A stretch of 64,000 nt of DNA from Pseudomonas taiwanensis (GTDB lineage Bacteria; Pseudomonadota; Gammaproteobacteria; Pseudomonadales; Pseudomonadaceae): the NCBI RefSeq assembly GCF_013393345.1, contig NZ_QJRF01000034.1:1-64000 (forward strand). Reading direction: 5' to 3'. Of the stretch, positions 44,205 through 53,324 are shown piece after piece. The notes under the pieces were generated by a model. It saw nothing but the letters and a program-made list of their open reading frames with translations. It was not told where the DNA came from and did not search any database. A program made the translations under genes and the position numbers. Position 1 is the stretch's first letter, and each line of letters starts with the position of its first letter.

Positions 44205-45563
44205 TCAGGCGCCGACCGGGGTACGCATGGTCACGAACTCTTCAGCGGCGGTCGGGTGCACACCGATGGTTTCGTCGAAGATGCGTTTGGTGGCGCCAGC
44301 CTTGATCGCCACGGCCAGGCCCTGGACGATTTCACCCGCCTCCGGGCCAACCATGTGGCAACCGAGGACTCGATCGGTCTCGGCATCCACCACCAGCTTC
44401 ATCAGCGTGCGCTCCTGGTTTTCCGTCAGGGTCAGCTTCATGGGCCGGAAGCGGCTCTCGAAGACCTTGACCTTGTGGCCCTTGGTACGCGCTTGCTGCT
44501 CCGTCAGGCCAACGGTGCCGATATTCGGCAGGCTGAAGACGGCGGTTGGAATGTGGTCGTAGTCCACCGGCCGGTATTCCTCCGGCTTGAACAGGCGACG
44601 GGCCACGGCCATGCCTTCGGCCAGGGCGACCGGCGTGAGTTGCACGCGGCCGATCACATCGCCCAGGGCCAGGATGGAGGGCTCTGTGGTCTGGAACTGC
44701 TCATCCACCTTGATGAAGCCGCGCGCGTCCAGTTCCACTCCGGTGTTCTCCAGGCCCAGGTTGTCGAGCATCGGGCGGCGGCCGGTGGCATAGAAGACGC
44801 AGTCGGCTTCCAGGTGGCGGCCGTCCTTGAGGGTCGCCAGGAGGCTGCCGTCGGACTGTCGCTCGATTCGGGCAATGTCGGAATTGAACTGCAGGTTCAT
44901 CCCCTTCCTGCCCAGCTCTTCGCGCAGGTGGTTGCGCACGGAGTCGTCGAAGCCGCGGAGGAAAAGCTCGCGGCGATAGAGCAAGGAAGTCTGCGCTCCC
45001 ATGCCGTGGAAGATCGACGCGAACTCGACGGCGATATAGCCGCCGCCCACCACCAGCACGCGCTTGGGCAGTTTCTCGAGGAAGAAGGCTTCGTTCGAGC
45101 TGATGGCCAGCTCACGTCCGGGAATGTCGGGAATCTGCGGCCAGCCGCCGGTGGCGACAAGGATGTTCTTCGCGGTGCATCGCTGGCCGTCCACTTCCAC
45201 GGTGTGCGGGTCCACCAGTCGGGCGTGGCCTTCCAGCAAGGTGACGCCGCTGTTGACCAGCAGGTTGCGGTAGATGCCGTTGAGGCGATGGATCTCGCGG
45301 TTCTTGTTGGTGATCAGGGTTTGCCAGTCGAAGTCGGCCTCATCGAGGCTCCAGCCGAATCCCTTGGCCTGCTCGAAGTCCTCGGCGAAATGGGCACCGT
45401 AGACCAGCAGTTTCTTCGGCACGCAGCCGACGTTGACGCAAGTGCCGCCCAGATAGCGGCTCTCGGCTATGGCCACACGGGCCCCGAAGCCTGCCGCGAA
45501 GCGCGCGGCACGCACGCCGCCGGAACCGGCACCTATGACGAAGAGGTCGAAGTCGTAAGCCAT
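44205..45563 (-). CDS. gor: Glutathione reductase
   Basis: The 452-residue flavoprotein has FAD motif [19 protein letters not shown], redox disulfide [18 protein letters not shown] motif [13 protein letters not shown] and the C-terminal catalytic His in [13 protein letters not shown]. It keeps glutathione reduced. The start at 45563 is [13 protein letters not shown]. Gene neighbours gor - VOC - galU - ugd match P. aeruginosa. Confidence 0.96.
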   Translation of the reverse strand: MAYDFDLFVIGAGSGGVRAARFAAGFGARVAIAESRYLGGTCVNVGCVPKKLLVYGAHFAEDFEQAKGFGWSLDEADFDWQTLITNKNREIHRLNGIYRNLLVNSGVTLLEGHARLVDPHTVEVDGQRCTAKNILVATGGWPQIPDIPGRELAISSNEAFFLEKLPKRVLVVGGGYIAVEFASIFHGMGAQTSLLYRRELFLRGFDDSVRNHLREELGRKGMNLQFNSDIARIERQSDGSLLATLKDGRHLEADCVFYATGRRPMLDNLGLENTGVELDARGFIKVDEQFQTTEPSILALGDVIGRVQLTPVALAEGMAVARRLFKPEEYRPVDYDHIPTAVFSLPNIGTVGLTEQQARTKGHKVKVFESRFRPMKLTLTENQERTLMKLVVDAETDRVLGCHMVGPEAGEIVQGLAVAIKAGATKRIFDETIGVHPTAAEEFVTMRTPVGA

Positions 45564-45657
45564 GGCAAATCTCCAGAAACAAGCCGCCAGCATACCGGAA
45601 GATCTGTCTCTGACCAGTTGCCGGGCCTATTCTTGAAGCATCGAGAAGGAGGTTGCC

Positions 45658-46080
45658 ATGCACCCCACCCTCACCCATGTGGCCCTGCATGTACCGGAGC
45701 TGGAGGCCTGCGTCCGCTTCTATGCAGACTTCTGCGGGATGCGCGTGATACACGAGCGCGCGGGCAAGGGCTCGAAGATCGTCTGGATGGCCGAGCCCGG
45801 CAAGGAACACCAGTTCATCTTCGTGATCATGCCCGGCGGCCAGGACCGCCATCTTGCCGCTGACGACTACAGCCACCTTGGCTTCGCCGTGGACAGCCGC
45901 GAAAGGGTGGACGCCATCGCGGCCCAGGCCGAAGCGGCGGGCTGCCTGATCTGGCCCCCACGTGACGAGCCCTATCCCGTCGGCTATTACTGCGGCCTGC
46001 GCGACCCGGCGGGCAACTATGTGGAATTCAGCTACGGCCAGCCGTTGGGGCCGGGGTCGGAGGCGATGCCGATTCCCTAG
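45658..46080 (+). CDS. VOC-family (glyoxalase/dioxygenase-like) protein
   Basis: The 140-residue protein has two beta-alpha-beta-beta-beta modules, with HPTLTHVALHVPELEACVRF at the start and HLGFAVDS and NYVEFSYGQP later. The conserved His and Glu residues suggest a metal site. It is a glyoxalase-like enzyme of unknown substrate, oriented divergently from gor. Confidence 0.88.
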   Translation: MHPTLTHVALHVPELEACVRFYADFCGMRVIHERAGKGSKIVWMAEPGKEHQFIFVIMPGGQDRHLAADDYSHLGFAVDSRERVDAIAAQAEAAGCLIWPPRDEPYPVGYYCGLRDPAGNYVEFSYGQPLGPGSEAMPIP

Positions 46081-46098
46081 GGAGCTCGGCGCTTCTGT

Positions 46099-46197
46099 TG
46101 TGGGGGCGATTTCAATCGCTATGCGGACCGCAGGTTCGCCCCTCACCCTTTGAAAGGGGCAGCGATGCTGCCCTCAGCGAATGAATTCGCCCCCACA
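46099..46197. repeat. Paired REP-like element (99 bases)
   Basis: TGTGGGGGCGATTTCAATCG opens and GCGAATGAATTCGCCCCCAC closes the element; the middle carries GCGGACCGCAGG as in the copy at 43451-43548. Confidence 0.85.
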
Positions 46198-46227
46198 GGA
46201 AAAAGCGAACACCTTGTGCCAAAAATG

Positions 46228-46256
46228 AAAAAGGCCGCCCGAAGGCGGCCTTTTCA
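46228..46256 (-). terminator. Rho-independent terminator after galU
   Basis: AAGGCCGCC pairs with GGCGGCCTT around CGAA, with A and T tracts on the two sides. It lies 15 bases past the galU stop. Confidence 0.88.
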
Positions 46257-46270
46257 CGGGTTCAGCCCAA

Positions 46271-47110
46271 TCAGTAGGCCTTGCCGGTCTTGTACAGGTT
46301 CTCGAAGCAGTAGTTGGTGGCTTCGATATAGCCTTCCGCACCACCGCAGTCGAAACGCTTGCCCTTGAATTTGTAGGCCAGCACGCAGCCGTCCTGGGCC
46401 TGCTTCATCAGGGCGTCGGTGATCTGGATTTCACCACCCTTGCCCGGCTCGGTCTGCTCGATGAGATCGAAGATGTCCGGGGTCAGGATGTAGCGGCCGA
46501 TGATCGCCAGGTTGGACGGGGCATCTTCTGGCTTGGGCTTCTCCACCATGCTGTTCACACGGAAGATGTCGTCACGGATCATCTCGCCGGCGATCACGCC
46601 GTACTTGGAGGTTTCCTCGCGCGGTACTTCCTGGATGGCGACGATGGAGCAGCGGAACTGGTTGTACAGCTTGACCATCTGCGTCAGGACGCCGTCGCCT
46701 TCGAGGTTCAGGCACAGGTCGTCGGCCAGGACCACGGCGAAGGGCTCGTCGCCGATCAGCGGACGACCGCTGAGGATGGCGTGACCCAGGCCTTTCATTT
46801 CCACCTGACGGGTGTAGGCGAAGCTGCACTCGTCGATCAGGCGACGGATGCCGACCAGGTATTTCTCCTTGTCGGTGCCCTTGATCTGGTGCTCCAGCTC
46901 GTAGCTGATGTCGAAATGGTCCTCGAGGGCGCGCTTGCCACGGCCAGTCACGATGGAGATTTCGCTCAGGCCAGCGTCCAAGGCCTCTTCAACGCCGTAC
47001 TGGATCAGTGGCTTGTTCACCACTGGCAGCATTTCCTTGGGCATCGCCTTGGTGGCCGGCAGGAAGCGGGTACCGTAACCGGCGGCGGGGAACAGGCATT
47101 TCTTGATCAT
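46271..47110 (-). CDS. galU: UTP-glucose-1-phosphate uridylyltransferase
   Basis: The 279-residue enzyme has the nucleotide-binding start FPAAGYGTRFLPATKAMPKE and the family segments VVNKPLIQYGVEEA and FVVL-type VVLADDLCLN. It makes UDP-glucose for envelope polysaccharides. It lies 47 bases downstream of ugd, the enzyme that uses its product. Confidence 0.97.
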   Translation of the reverse strand: MIKKCLFPAAGYGTRFLPATKAMPKEMLPVVNKPLIQYGVEEALDAGLSEISIVTGRGKRALEDHFDISYELEHQIKGTDKEKYLVGIRRLIDECSFAYTRQVEMKGLGHAILSGRPLIGDEPFAVVLADDLCLNLEGDGVLTQMVKLYNQFRCSIVAIQEVPREETSKYGVIAGEMIRDDIFRVNSMVEKPKPEDAPSNLAIIGRYILTPDIFDLIEQTEPGKGGEIQITDALMKQAQDGCVLAYKFKGKRFDCGGAEGYIEATNYCFENLYKTGKAY

Positions 47111-47157
47111 TTCGATCCTTTGCGGTGGGTGTTATGGCGAATTGCCGCGCAGTCTAA

Positions 47158-48519
47158 TCACGCGGCACTCGCCTTACAATGCCCGCTTGCGGGCCGTCCT
47201 ATGCCGCGATAGAGAAACCCTGCTTCGACCAGCTGCGCCGGCTCGTAGAGGTTTCGTCCATCAAAGATCACGGGCATGCGCATAAGACCACGAACCCGCT
47301 CGAAGTTCGGTTGGCGGAACTGCTTCCATTCAGTGACCAGCACCAGCGCATCGGCGCCTTCCACCGCGCTGTAGGGAGAATCCAGCAATCGCAATTGCCC
47401 AGTTTCCAGCGCTTTCGGATAGCGCGCTGCGACGCCGGCATTGGCCACTGGGTCATGCGCCTGCACCCGCGCACCGGCCTGTAGCAGGGCCTCCAACAAC
47501 ACGAGGCTGGGCGCTTCGCGCAGGTCGTCGGTACCCGGTTTGAAGGCCAGCCCCCAGAGTGCGACCACCCTCCCCTGCAGGAATCCGTTGAAGTGCTCGC
47601 GCACCGTCTGGAACAGCAAGGTCTTCTGCAGGGCGTTGCGCGCTTCCACGGCGCGCAGGATGCCGGGCTCCATGCCTTCCTGTTCCGCGGTACGGATCAG
47701 CGCGCGCACATCCTTGGGGAAGCAGGAGCCGCCGTAGCCGCAACCCGCATAAATGAAGTGGGTACCGATGCGCTTGTCGCTGCCAATGCCTCGTCGCACG
47801 TCTTCGATGTCCACGCCAAGTCGCGTGCAGATGCCCGCCATTTCGTTCATGAAAGAGATCTTTGTCGCGAGGAAGGCATTGGCAGCGTACTTGGTGAACT
47901 CCGCCGCACGCACACCCATGGTGATGACTCGCTCGTGATTGCGCAGGAACGGCGCGTAGAGCCGGCGCAACTGCTCGCTGGAGCCTGGATCATCGCAGCC
48001 GATGATGACCCGGTCCGGACGCATGAAATCGTCAATGGCCGAGCCTTCCTTGAGGAACTCCGGGTTGCTCGCCACCTGCACCCGAAAGCCGAGGCCGCGC
48101 GATGCCAGACCCGCATGGATACGCTGGGAAACCCGCTCCGCCGTTCCCACGGGTACGGTGGATTTGTCGACCACAATGCACGGACGCCTGAGCACCGCGC
48201 CGAGTTCGTCGGCCACGGCCAGCACATGGGACAAGTCGGCGGAGCCGTCCTCACCGCTTGGAGTACCCACAGCGATGAAGATGATATCGGCCTGCAGGAC
48301 GCCCTCTTCCAGCCGCGCGGCGAAGCTCAACTGGCCGCTGGCGAGATGTGCCTGGAGCATGGGTTCCAGGCCAGGTTCGTAAATCGGCACCTGACCCCGG
48401 GATAGGCGCGCCAGACGGAACGGGTCTCGCTCCACACAACTGACCTGGTTGCCCATTTCGGCAAAGCAGGTTGCCGTCACCAAACCCACATATCCCGCCC
48501 CAATCACGCATAGCCGCAT
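47158..48519 (-). CDS. ugd: UDP-glucose 6-dehydrogenase
   Basis: The 453-residue enzyme has the NAD motif VIGAGYVGLVTATCFAEMG, the catalytic Cys in YGGSCFPKDVRALI and the C-terminal domain beginning VVALWGLAFKPGTDDLREAP. It oxidises UDP-glucose to UDP-glucuronate. It is co-transcribed with galU. Confidence 0.96.
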   Translation of the reverse strand: MRLCVIGAGYVGLVTATCFAEMGNQVSCVERDPFRLARLSRGQVPIYEPGLEPMLQAHLASGQLSFAARLEEGVLQADIIFIAVGTPSGEDGSADLSHVLAVADELGAVLRRPCIVVDKSTVPVGTAERVSQRIHAGLASRGLGFRVQVASNPEFLKEGSAIDDFMRPDRVIIGCDDPGSSEQLRRLYAPFLRNHERVITMGVRAAEFTKYAANAFLATKISFMNEMAGICTRLGVDIEDVRRGIGSDKRIGTHFIYAGCGYGGSCFPKDVRALIRTAEQEGMEPGILRAVEARNALQKTLLFQTVREHFNGFLQGRVVALWGLAFKPGTDDLREAPSLVLLEALLQAGARVQAHDPVANAGVAARYPKALETGQLRLLDSPYSAVEGADALVLVTEWKQFRQPNFERVRGLMRMPVIFDGRNLYEPAQLVEAGFLYRGIGRPASGHCKASAA

Positions 48520-48623
48520 GGATAGTCCTCCACCTGTGATAGGCGGATTCCATCCAAGGCTGATGGCAAGGCCGTGACGAGGGCGTGACAGATCAGAGAA
48601 ACAGAGTGTTTCGGACCGTCTGT

Positions 48624-48935
48624 TCAGGATTCCTGTGGGAGTTCGTTCAGCTCAAGCTCCACCAGGGTCTCGTTACCCTCGTGGGCGACAGGCACGCCAC
48701 TGTAGCTGGCGAGTGCTTCCCAATGCTGATCCAGCCCGGCCCCGATGGCAGCCAGGTGGTCGATCATGCGCCGTCCTGCGCTTTTAACCGCTGGGTCCTC
48801 ACTACGCATCATCTCGAACGACATTTCGCTCATTGCCGCCGTGAGATGAGTGAGGCTGCGGGTCGTCAGGCTGAGCAAACGCACCAGGTGCTGCTCTTTC
48901 GATTCCATTCGATTCCTCTCCTGCGCCTGATCCAT
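48624..48935 (-). CDS. Conserved hypothetical protein, 103 residues
   Basis: A helical acidic protein (LVRLLSLTTRSLTHLTAAMS ... LVELELNELPQES) lies upstream of ugd on the same strand, where P. aeruginosa also has a small hypothetical gene. No known domain is recognised. Codon use is normal for the genome, so it is probably a real gene. Confidence 0.75.
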   Translation of the reverse strand: MDQAQERNRMESKEQHLVRLLSLTTRSLTHLTAAMSEMSFEMMRSEDPAVKSAGRRMIDHLAAIGAGLDQHWEALASYSGVPVAHEGNETLVELELNELPQES

Positions 48936-49510
48936 TCAGGTCCCCCTAACGCTAGCCGAAATTGCGCCACCACTTCGCCATGAAGGCGTTGCGCAGCTTC
49001 AGCCTTAGTCCGCTCGTGGGTTCAAAGGTTCTGCGATGCAGCAGATGACCCCTCATCCGCGGCAGGCCGGGCGATCATAAACCAGGAGTTGCGAAGGAGA
49101 TATCGCCAGACACGAACAGGCCCGCACGTGGCGGGCCTGGGATTCGTAGTAGGTGGCCGGCGCTGGTTTCCGGCTTGCAAGGTTTATCAGGCATCTCACA
49201 GAAGCCAGTAACTCTTCTGCTTCACACGGCGTAAGGGCTGGATCTCATCTGGGAGATCTTTCTAACCGTGTACCCTTCGGAACGCGCCCCACGTTTCCTT
49301 GCTATCCGCTTGCGCATCAGTCTGCGTATCCACCTACTGATATTGAATTTAGCAAAGCCCTCTACTTCCGAAAGCGAGTTTTTAGATCAATTTCTTTCGG
49401 AGCCGGAATGGGCTGTAACTGAACGGACTCAGCATCCTGCACCTGCACGCAGGAACCGCGAGAGCGCGCAGAAGTTACTTGAGCAGAGGATGGTAAGAGA
49501 CTGATTTTAT
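48936..49510. other. Gene-free stretch on the 3' side of tRNA-Leu
   Basis: The 575 bases hold a hairpin CAGGCCCGC-ACGT-GCGGGCCTG-like terminator (about 49118-49140). From about 49150 to 49500 the sequence is poorer in G and C and has no credible gene. Directly next to the tRNA 3' end no terminator hairpin is seen, which is odd for a tRNA transcript. This strip could be a remnant of an integrated element. Confidence 0.5.
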
Positions 49511-49596
49511 TGGTGCCCGGAGCGGGACTCGAACCCGCAAGCCCAAAGGGCGAAGCATTTTAAGTGCTCTGCGTATACCGATTTCGCCATCCGGGC
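49511..49596 (-). tRNA. tRNA-Leu (anticodon TAA)
   Basis: On the minus strand the gene begins GCCCGGATGGCGAAATCGG and ends CGCTCCGGGCACCA with an encoded CCA. The anticodon loop is in CACTTAAAATG, a long variable arm CGCCCTTTGGGCT follows, and the T arm is GCGGGTTCGAGTCCCGC. It is 86 bases, correct for a class II tRNA. Confidence 0.96.
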
Positions 49597-50070
49597 AGGA
49601 GGGGCATTGGTGCAGGGCGCTGATTTAAGCCCAAATAAAATTTCGAATCAATCACTTAGGCGTCGAACAGACAACTTGTGAGCAATCAGGTTCCACTGCC
49701 CAAGGGCTGAGCGCGCCGGGAGCTTCTGCGCGGCAGCGGCTCGGCCGTCGACCGCCCTCTGCGGGGCGCAAAGACCCCGGATAAATCGCCCCCGGCCGAC
49801 ATGTCGGCCGAGTGCTCAACCGGGGGCTTATGCGCGCTGGGCTGGAAACTGTGCGCTGCCTGGCAGGACGAGGAGCAGTCAGTTGCTCCAGTGAGGAAGG
49901 CTCAGCGATTAAACATCGCTGATGCCACAAGTACCTACATGAGCAACCCGGGCATAGGGGCGAGCTTCGCCCCTATGCCGATCCGTGGACCTGGTTTATT
50001 GGAAGCAGTCGGCCAGCTCATCATCCTAGCGTGTAGGACGTAAGGGTTGCTAAACGCCCTCGTCGGTGGA
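49597..50070. other. Gene-free stretch with strong hairpins, left edge of the acquired segment
   Basis: The stretch contains the perfect palindrome CGGCCGACATGTCGGCCG (49793-49810), flanked by GCCCCCGG / CCGGGGGC arms. It also contains a perfect hairpin GGCATAGGGGCGA-GCT-TCGCCCCTATGCC (49951-49979). No coding frame is convincing. The hairpins may terminate transcription from the toxin-antitoxin locus. Confidence 0.5.
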
Positions 50071-50379
50071 TCAGGCGAGCTCCTGGATCAGCTCAGGATG
50101 CTTACCCAGGAGGCGGATCAGGACGGTGGCCTGGTCGTTCGGGGTGGATCGGCCCTGCTCCCAGTTCTTCAGAGTGGCCGGTTTGGCGTGAAGGGCATTC
50201 GCGAACACCGCCTGGGACATTTTCAGCTTCTTGCGGATCGCTTGGATTTCCTGGCCAGTGGCTGGCTCAAGAGGCTTGACCTCGACCTTGTGGGTACGCA
50301 GGGTCAGCTTGCCTTCGCGTTCCGCAACTAGGTCGTCGAAGCCTTGCATGAGTTCGGCAAAAATGTCGCGCTTGGTCAT
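50071..50379 (-). CDS. HigA-type antitoxin (XRE helix-turn-helix)
   Basis: The 102-residue protein has a C-terminal helix-turn-helix (EIQAIRKKLKMSQAVFANAL, PATLKNWEQGRSTPNDQA) and an N-terminal toxin-binding part, as in HigA antitoxins of the Pseudomonas HigBA-like group. Its ATG overlaps the end of the upstream toxin frame as ATGA. The palindrome upstream of the toxin is its likely operator. Confidence 0.88.
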   Translation of the reverse strand: MTKRDIFAELMQGFDDLVAEREGKLTLRTHKVEVKPLEPATGQEIQAIRKKLKMSQAVFANALHAKPATLKNWEQGRSTPNDQATVLIRLLGKHPELIQELA

Positions 50380-50715
50380 GGGATCGATCTCGCTTTGACT
50401 TCTCTATCCAGTGCCTCAATGCCTTGCGCTGGTCGTTGCTCAGGTCGTCCAGTTCGTCCTTGTCGTAGACGGTGAAGAGCCAGAACTGCGTTCCGATGTG
50501 CCAGTAGTAGTAGATGACCCGGATCCCGCCACGCCTGCCCTTGTTCCGCTTCGGGTCGGCGAAGCGGATTTTCCGTAGCCCGCCAGTGTGGGCAATCACC
50601 GCCCCTCTTCGGGGTTTTCCAAGAGCAACTGCTGGAACGCGCGGTATTCGTCGTCGTCCAGGTAGTCCTTTCGAATCCGTTCGAAGGTGGTCTTCTCAAC
50701 GAAGAGTGCTTTCAT
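50376..50715 (-). pseudogene. HigB/RelE-type toxin, frameshifted
   Basis: The first frame reads MKALFVEKTTFERIRKDYLD to ENPEEGR and stops at 50596. The second frame continues VIAHTGGLRKIRFADPKRNK and GIRVIYYYWHIGTQFWLF, the hallmark of this toxin family. One base is missing near 50600 (GAGGGGCG before GTGATTGCC). The original C terminus (EVKARSIP-stop) is in yet another frame overlapping the antitoxin ATG, so a second shift near 50400 is likely. The toxin is probably inactive unless a sequencing error or frameshifting rescues it. Confidence 0.75.
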
Positions 50716-50722
50716 ATTACTG

Positions 50723-50737
50723 TACGCATCTTGCGTA
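50723..50737. promoter_or_regulatory. Toxin-antitoxin operator palindrome
   Basis: TACGCA-TCT-TGCGTA, a perfect dyad, lies eight bases upstream of the toxin start. Antitoxins of this family repress their own promoter through such sites. The gap of about 370 bases to the next gene also contains the Fur box below. Confidence 0.65.
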
Positions 50738-51040
50738 TAGCTTCGAAGGCACTCGCTTTGTGTGTCAAGCGAACTGCCGGCCAATTCGGGGCTACTGGTC
50801 CGATCATTTCTGATTGGGGGCCTCACGAAACGCCGATGCTAGTGGCGTCGATAGACATTCATGAGCGGCAAGGAACGCGAGTCATCGATCTCGATCGGCA
50901 ACTCGTCAGCCAGGCGATTACACGTTTGGTCCCCTGAATTCAGCTGAACAGGCAAGCGTGGCGAACGCCTCGACAGACGCACTTGAATCGCCCATCCAAC
51001 GCAATCGAGACGCATCCGCAATATGTCTTTACATTCCATT

Positions 51041-51059
51041 TACAATGATTATCATTTGT
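51041..51059 (+). promoter_or_regulatory. Fur box upstream of the vibrioferrin-type operon
   Basis: TACAATGATTATCATTTGT matches the 19-base Fur consensus GATAATGATAATCATTATC at 13 positions and is itself a near-perfect dyad. It lies 26 bases before the first gene of the siderophore operon, so repression by iron is expected. Confidence 0.82.
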
Positions 51060-51084
51060 AAACGATTATTGATACTGGATTGCC

Positions 51085-51861
51085 ATGATTCGTCAGTCAC
51101 CCGTCCTTGAACGAATAGATCAAGGAGGTTTCGTCTTCGGCCTGCTCAATTCCGTGCCATCTCCCTTGCTCTGCGAGATGATCGCCCATGCGGGCTATCA
51201 CTTCGTGATCCTCGACATGGAGCACCTTTTGCGCTCTGGGGATGAGCTGATGCATTGCCTGCGCGCCTGCGAGTCGGCCGGCATCTCGCCATGGCTGCGT
51301 GTGCCAGAAGTCGACGCCAAGCTGATTGGTCGTGCGCTCGACGCTGGCGTAGAAGCCATTGTGCTACCCCGCGTCGAAAGCGCCGAAGAAGTCTCCCGCG
51401 CTCTCTCGGCAGCATTCTTCCCGCCCCGGGGCACGCGCGGTATCACTGGCGGCAGAGTGACCGGCTTCGGTCGCCTGCCCCTGGCGTCCTATATCGAGAG
51501 AGCCAATCACGCACGCCCCATCGTACCGATGATCGAAAGCGCAGCCGGCGTTCAAGCCCTGCCTGAAATCCTTCAGTTGCCCGGGATTGGCATGGTTCTC
51601 GAAGGTGCGCTTGATCTGGCCCTTGACCTCCAACTAGGCCCGGACCCACTCCATCCGCGCGTCTGGCAGACCCTTCAGGATATGGCGCAAGCCTGCACCG
51701 CCGCCGGCGTCCCATTTTGCGCCAATCCACGTACCCCCGAACAACACCAGCATTGGCAAGCACTGGGTATTCGAAGCTATCTGGCCGGCGAAGACCGCGG
51801 CCTGCTGCATAGCGCGCTCAAGACACGCCTAGCCAGTCTTCAACCTTCCCCTAAGCCCTGA
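51085..51861 (+). CDS. HpcH/HpaI aldolase-family protein, SbnG-like citrate synthase
   Basis: The 258-residue protein has the family core HAGYHFVILDMEHLLRSGDE, VEAIVLPRVESAEEV, IVPMIESAAGVQAL and VLEGALDLALDLQLG. HpcH/HpaI proteins are usually class II aldolases, but SbnG of the staphyloferrin B cluster, of nearly the same length, makes citrate from oxaloacetate and acetyl-CoA for siderophore synthesis. As first gene after a Fur box and ahead of the pvs genes, a citrate-supplying role is likely. A gap of 263 non-coding bases separates it from pvsA. Confidence 0.82.
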   Translation: MIRQSPVLERIDQGGFVFGLLNSVPSPLLCEMIAHAGYHFVILDMEHLLRSGDELMHCLRACESAGISPWLRVPEVDAKLIGRALDAGVEAIVLPRVESAEEVSRALSAAFFPPRGTRGITGGRVTGFGRLPLASYIERANHARPIVPMIESAAGVQALPEILQLPGIGMVLEGALDLALDLQLGPDPLHPRVWQTLQDMAQACTAAGVPFCANPRTPEQHQHWQALGIRSYLAGEDRGLLHSALKTRLASLQPSPKP

Positions 51862-52124
51862 AGCTATTTGGATGATAAAGGAATATCAATTGCGCACCTC
51901 ATCCCCTAATCCCCTGTTCCTGAAGATCGCACTTATTCCGCGGTCTCGACTCGCCCGCCACGTCCGGTCGCTTCTTGGGCCTAGGCGTTAGCAACCGCTT
52001 CTAACCCACCCCCGCACGCACCCGTTGTCTGCCGTCGCCAGCCCCTCGCTGCTCGCCGGCCGGCTACCCCCAAACCGTCGTCCGCTCATTCGGAGGGACG
52101 ATTGCTGCCCGCAGGAGGCTTTCC

Positions 52125-53324
52125 ATGCAACGCCCGCTCGTGATTCTGACTCACATCGTTCACCCCGCCATCACCGAGGGTTTCCTTCCCGCCGCGCGCA
52201 AACGCGGGATACCGGTGGTGCTGATCAGCGACCACGCCCAGGCCCATAGGCGGGAACTGGCGTCGGCCGGTCATGCCGCCAAAGGCCTGGAAATCCTCGA
52301 GTGCGACGTGTTCAACCCGCTTGCCGTGATCGAGTTGATCAATGCCCATGGCCTGCGCCCCCTGGCCGTATTCTCCAACAGCGATCACCTGCAGACGGCC
52401 ACCGCCCTGGTGGCAGAAACCTTCGGCTGCCCCGGCAAGGACTGGCACCTGTGCTACGCCGCCAAGAACAAGGCCGCGATGCGCGAGCGCATGCAGCAGC
52501 TCGGCCTTCCCAGTCCATGGTTCCACGTCCTCACCGCAGACGGGGCGGTGCCCGCCGATGCACCCTTCCCCCTGGTCGCCAAGCCCCGCGAGGGCGTCGC
52601 CAGCCTCGATGTGCGCCTGTGCCACAGCGCCGACGACCTGAGCGCCTACTGCGGGCAGTTCTGGCAACACAATCCCGGCCGTGCGCTGCTGCTGGAGGCC
52701 TACCTGGAAGGCCCGCTGTTCACCCTCGAAACCCTCGGCGACGGCCAGCGCCTGCGCGCCATCGGCGGCTTCGACGTGACCCTCTCCAGGCCTCCATATT
52801 TCGTCGAGCTGGCCGCACGCTGGAACGGCCCGCGCTGCCGCGAACACCGTACTGCGGCCCTGGCCCAAGTGGCTGCGTTCGGCATCAACTTCGGCGTCTG
52901 CCACAGCGAATTCATCCTCACTGCGCAGGGTCCTGTGCTGGTAGAGATCAACTACCGCAGCATCGGAGACGGCCGTGAGTTCCTCCTGGACCGCCTGCTG
53001 CCGCAAGGCTGGTTCGATCGCATCCTCGCCCTGCACCTGGGTGAGCCGCTGGCGGATGCCGAAGACAGCGCTGCCGACGCCCTGGTGCATTATCTGGTTG
53101 CCGAACGGGCCGGCCGCCTGGTCGAAGCCCCCGGCAGCTTCCAGCACGAGCATGACGGCCACTGGAGCGACTACCGTGCCCTGCATCAGCCTGGCGACGA
53201 GATCCGCCTCAGCAACTCCAACAAGGATTACCTCGGCGTACTGCGGCTGATCGCTCCCAACGCCGCCAGCCTGGACGCACGCCTGGCCGCCGCCTTGGCC
53301 GACCTGCGCTGGGTGCTGGCATGA
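52125..53324 (+). CDS. pvsA: ATP-grasp ligase, PvsA-like
   Basis: The 399-residue protein is an ATP-grasp enzyme: lysine-rich ATP segment FPLVAKPREGVASLDV and metal-binding VEINYRSIGDGREF. In vibrioferrin biosynthesis PvsA (D-Ala-D-Ala-ligase-like) forms an amide or ester link to alanine. AGGAGG precedes the ATG at 52125. Its stop overlaps pvsB as ATGA. The gene order from here matches pvsABCDE of Vibrio and xssABCDE of Xanthomonas. Confidence 0.85.
   Translation: MQRPLVILTHIVHPAITEGFLPAARKRGIPVVLISDHAQAHRRELASAGHAAKGLEILECDVFNPLAVIELINAHGLRPLAVFSNSDHLQTATALVAETFGCPGKDWHLCYAAKNKAAMRERMQQLGLPSPWFHVLTADGAVPADAPFPLVAKPREGVASLDVRLCHSADDLSAYCGQFWQHNPGRALLLEAYLEGPLFTLETLGDGQRLRAIGGFDVTLSRPPYFVELAARWNGPRCREHRTAALAQVAAFGINFGVCHSEFILTAQGPVLVEINYRSIGDGREFLLDRLLPQGWFDRILALHLGEPLADAEDSAADALVHYLVAERAGRLVEAPGSFQHEHDGHWSDYRALHQPGDEIRLSNSNKDYLGVLRLIAPNAASLDARLAAALADLRWVLA

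Noticed and set aside
49268-49504. A 78-codon plus-strand frame next to tRNA-Leu
   Set aside because: Codon use is unlike Pseudomonas, there is no ribosome-binding site and no similarity to a known family.
50376-50715. Programmed frameshift in the toxin gene
   Set aside because: There is no slippery heptamer or downstream structure at the break, and a second frame change is needed, so decay or error is simpler.
51880-51910. A second Fur box before pvsA (GATGATAAAGGAATATCAATT)
   Set aside because: The match to the consensus is weak and not symmetric; transcription from the first box is enough to explain the operon.
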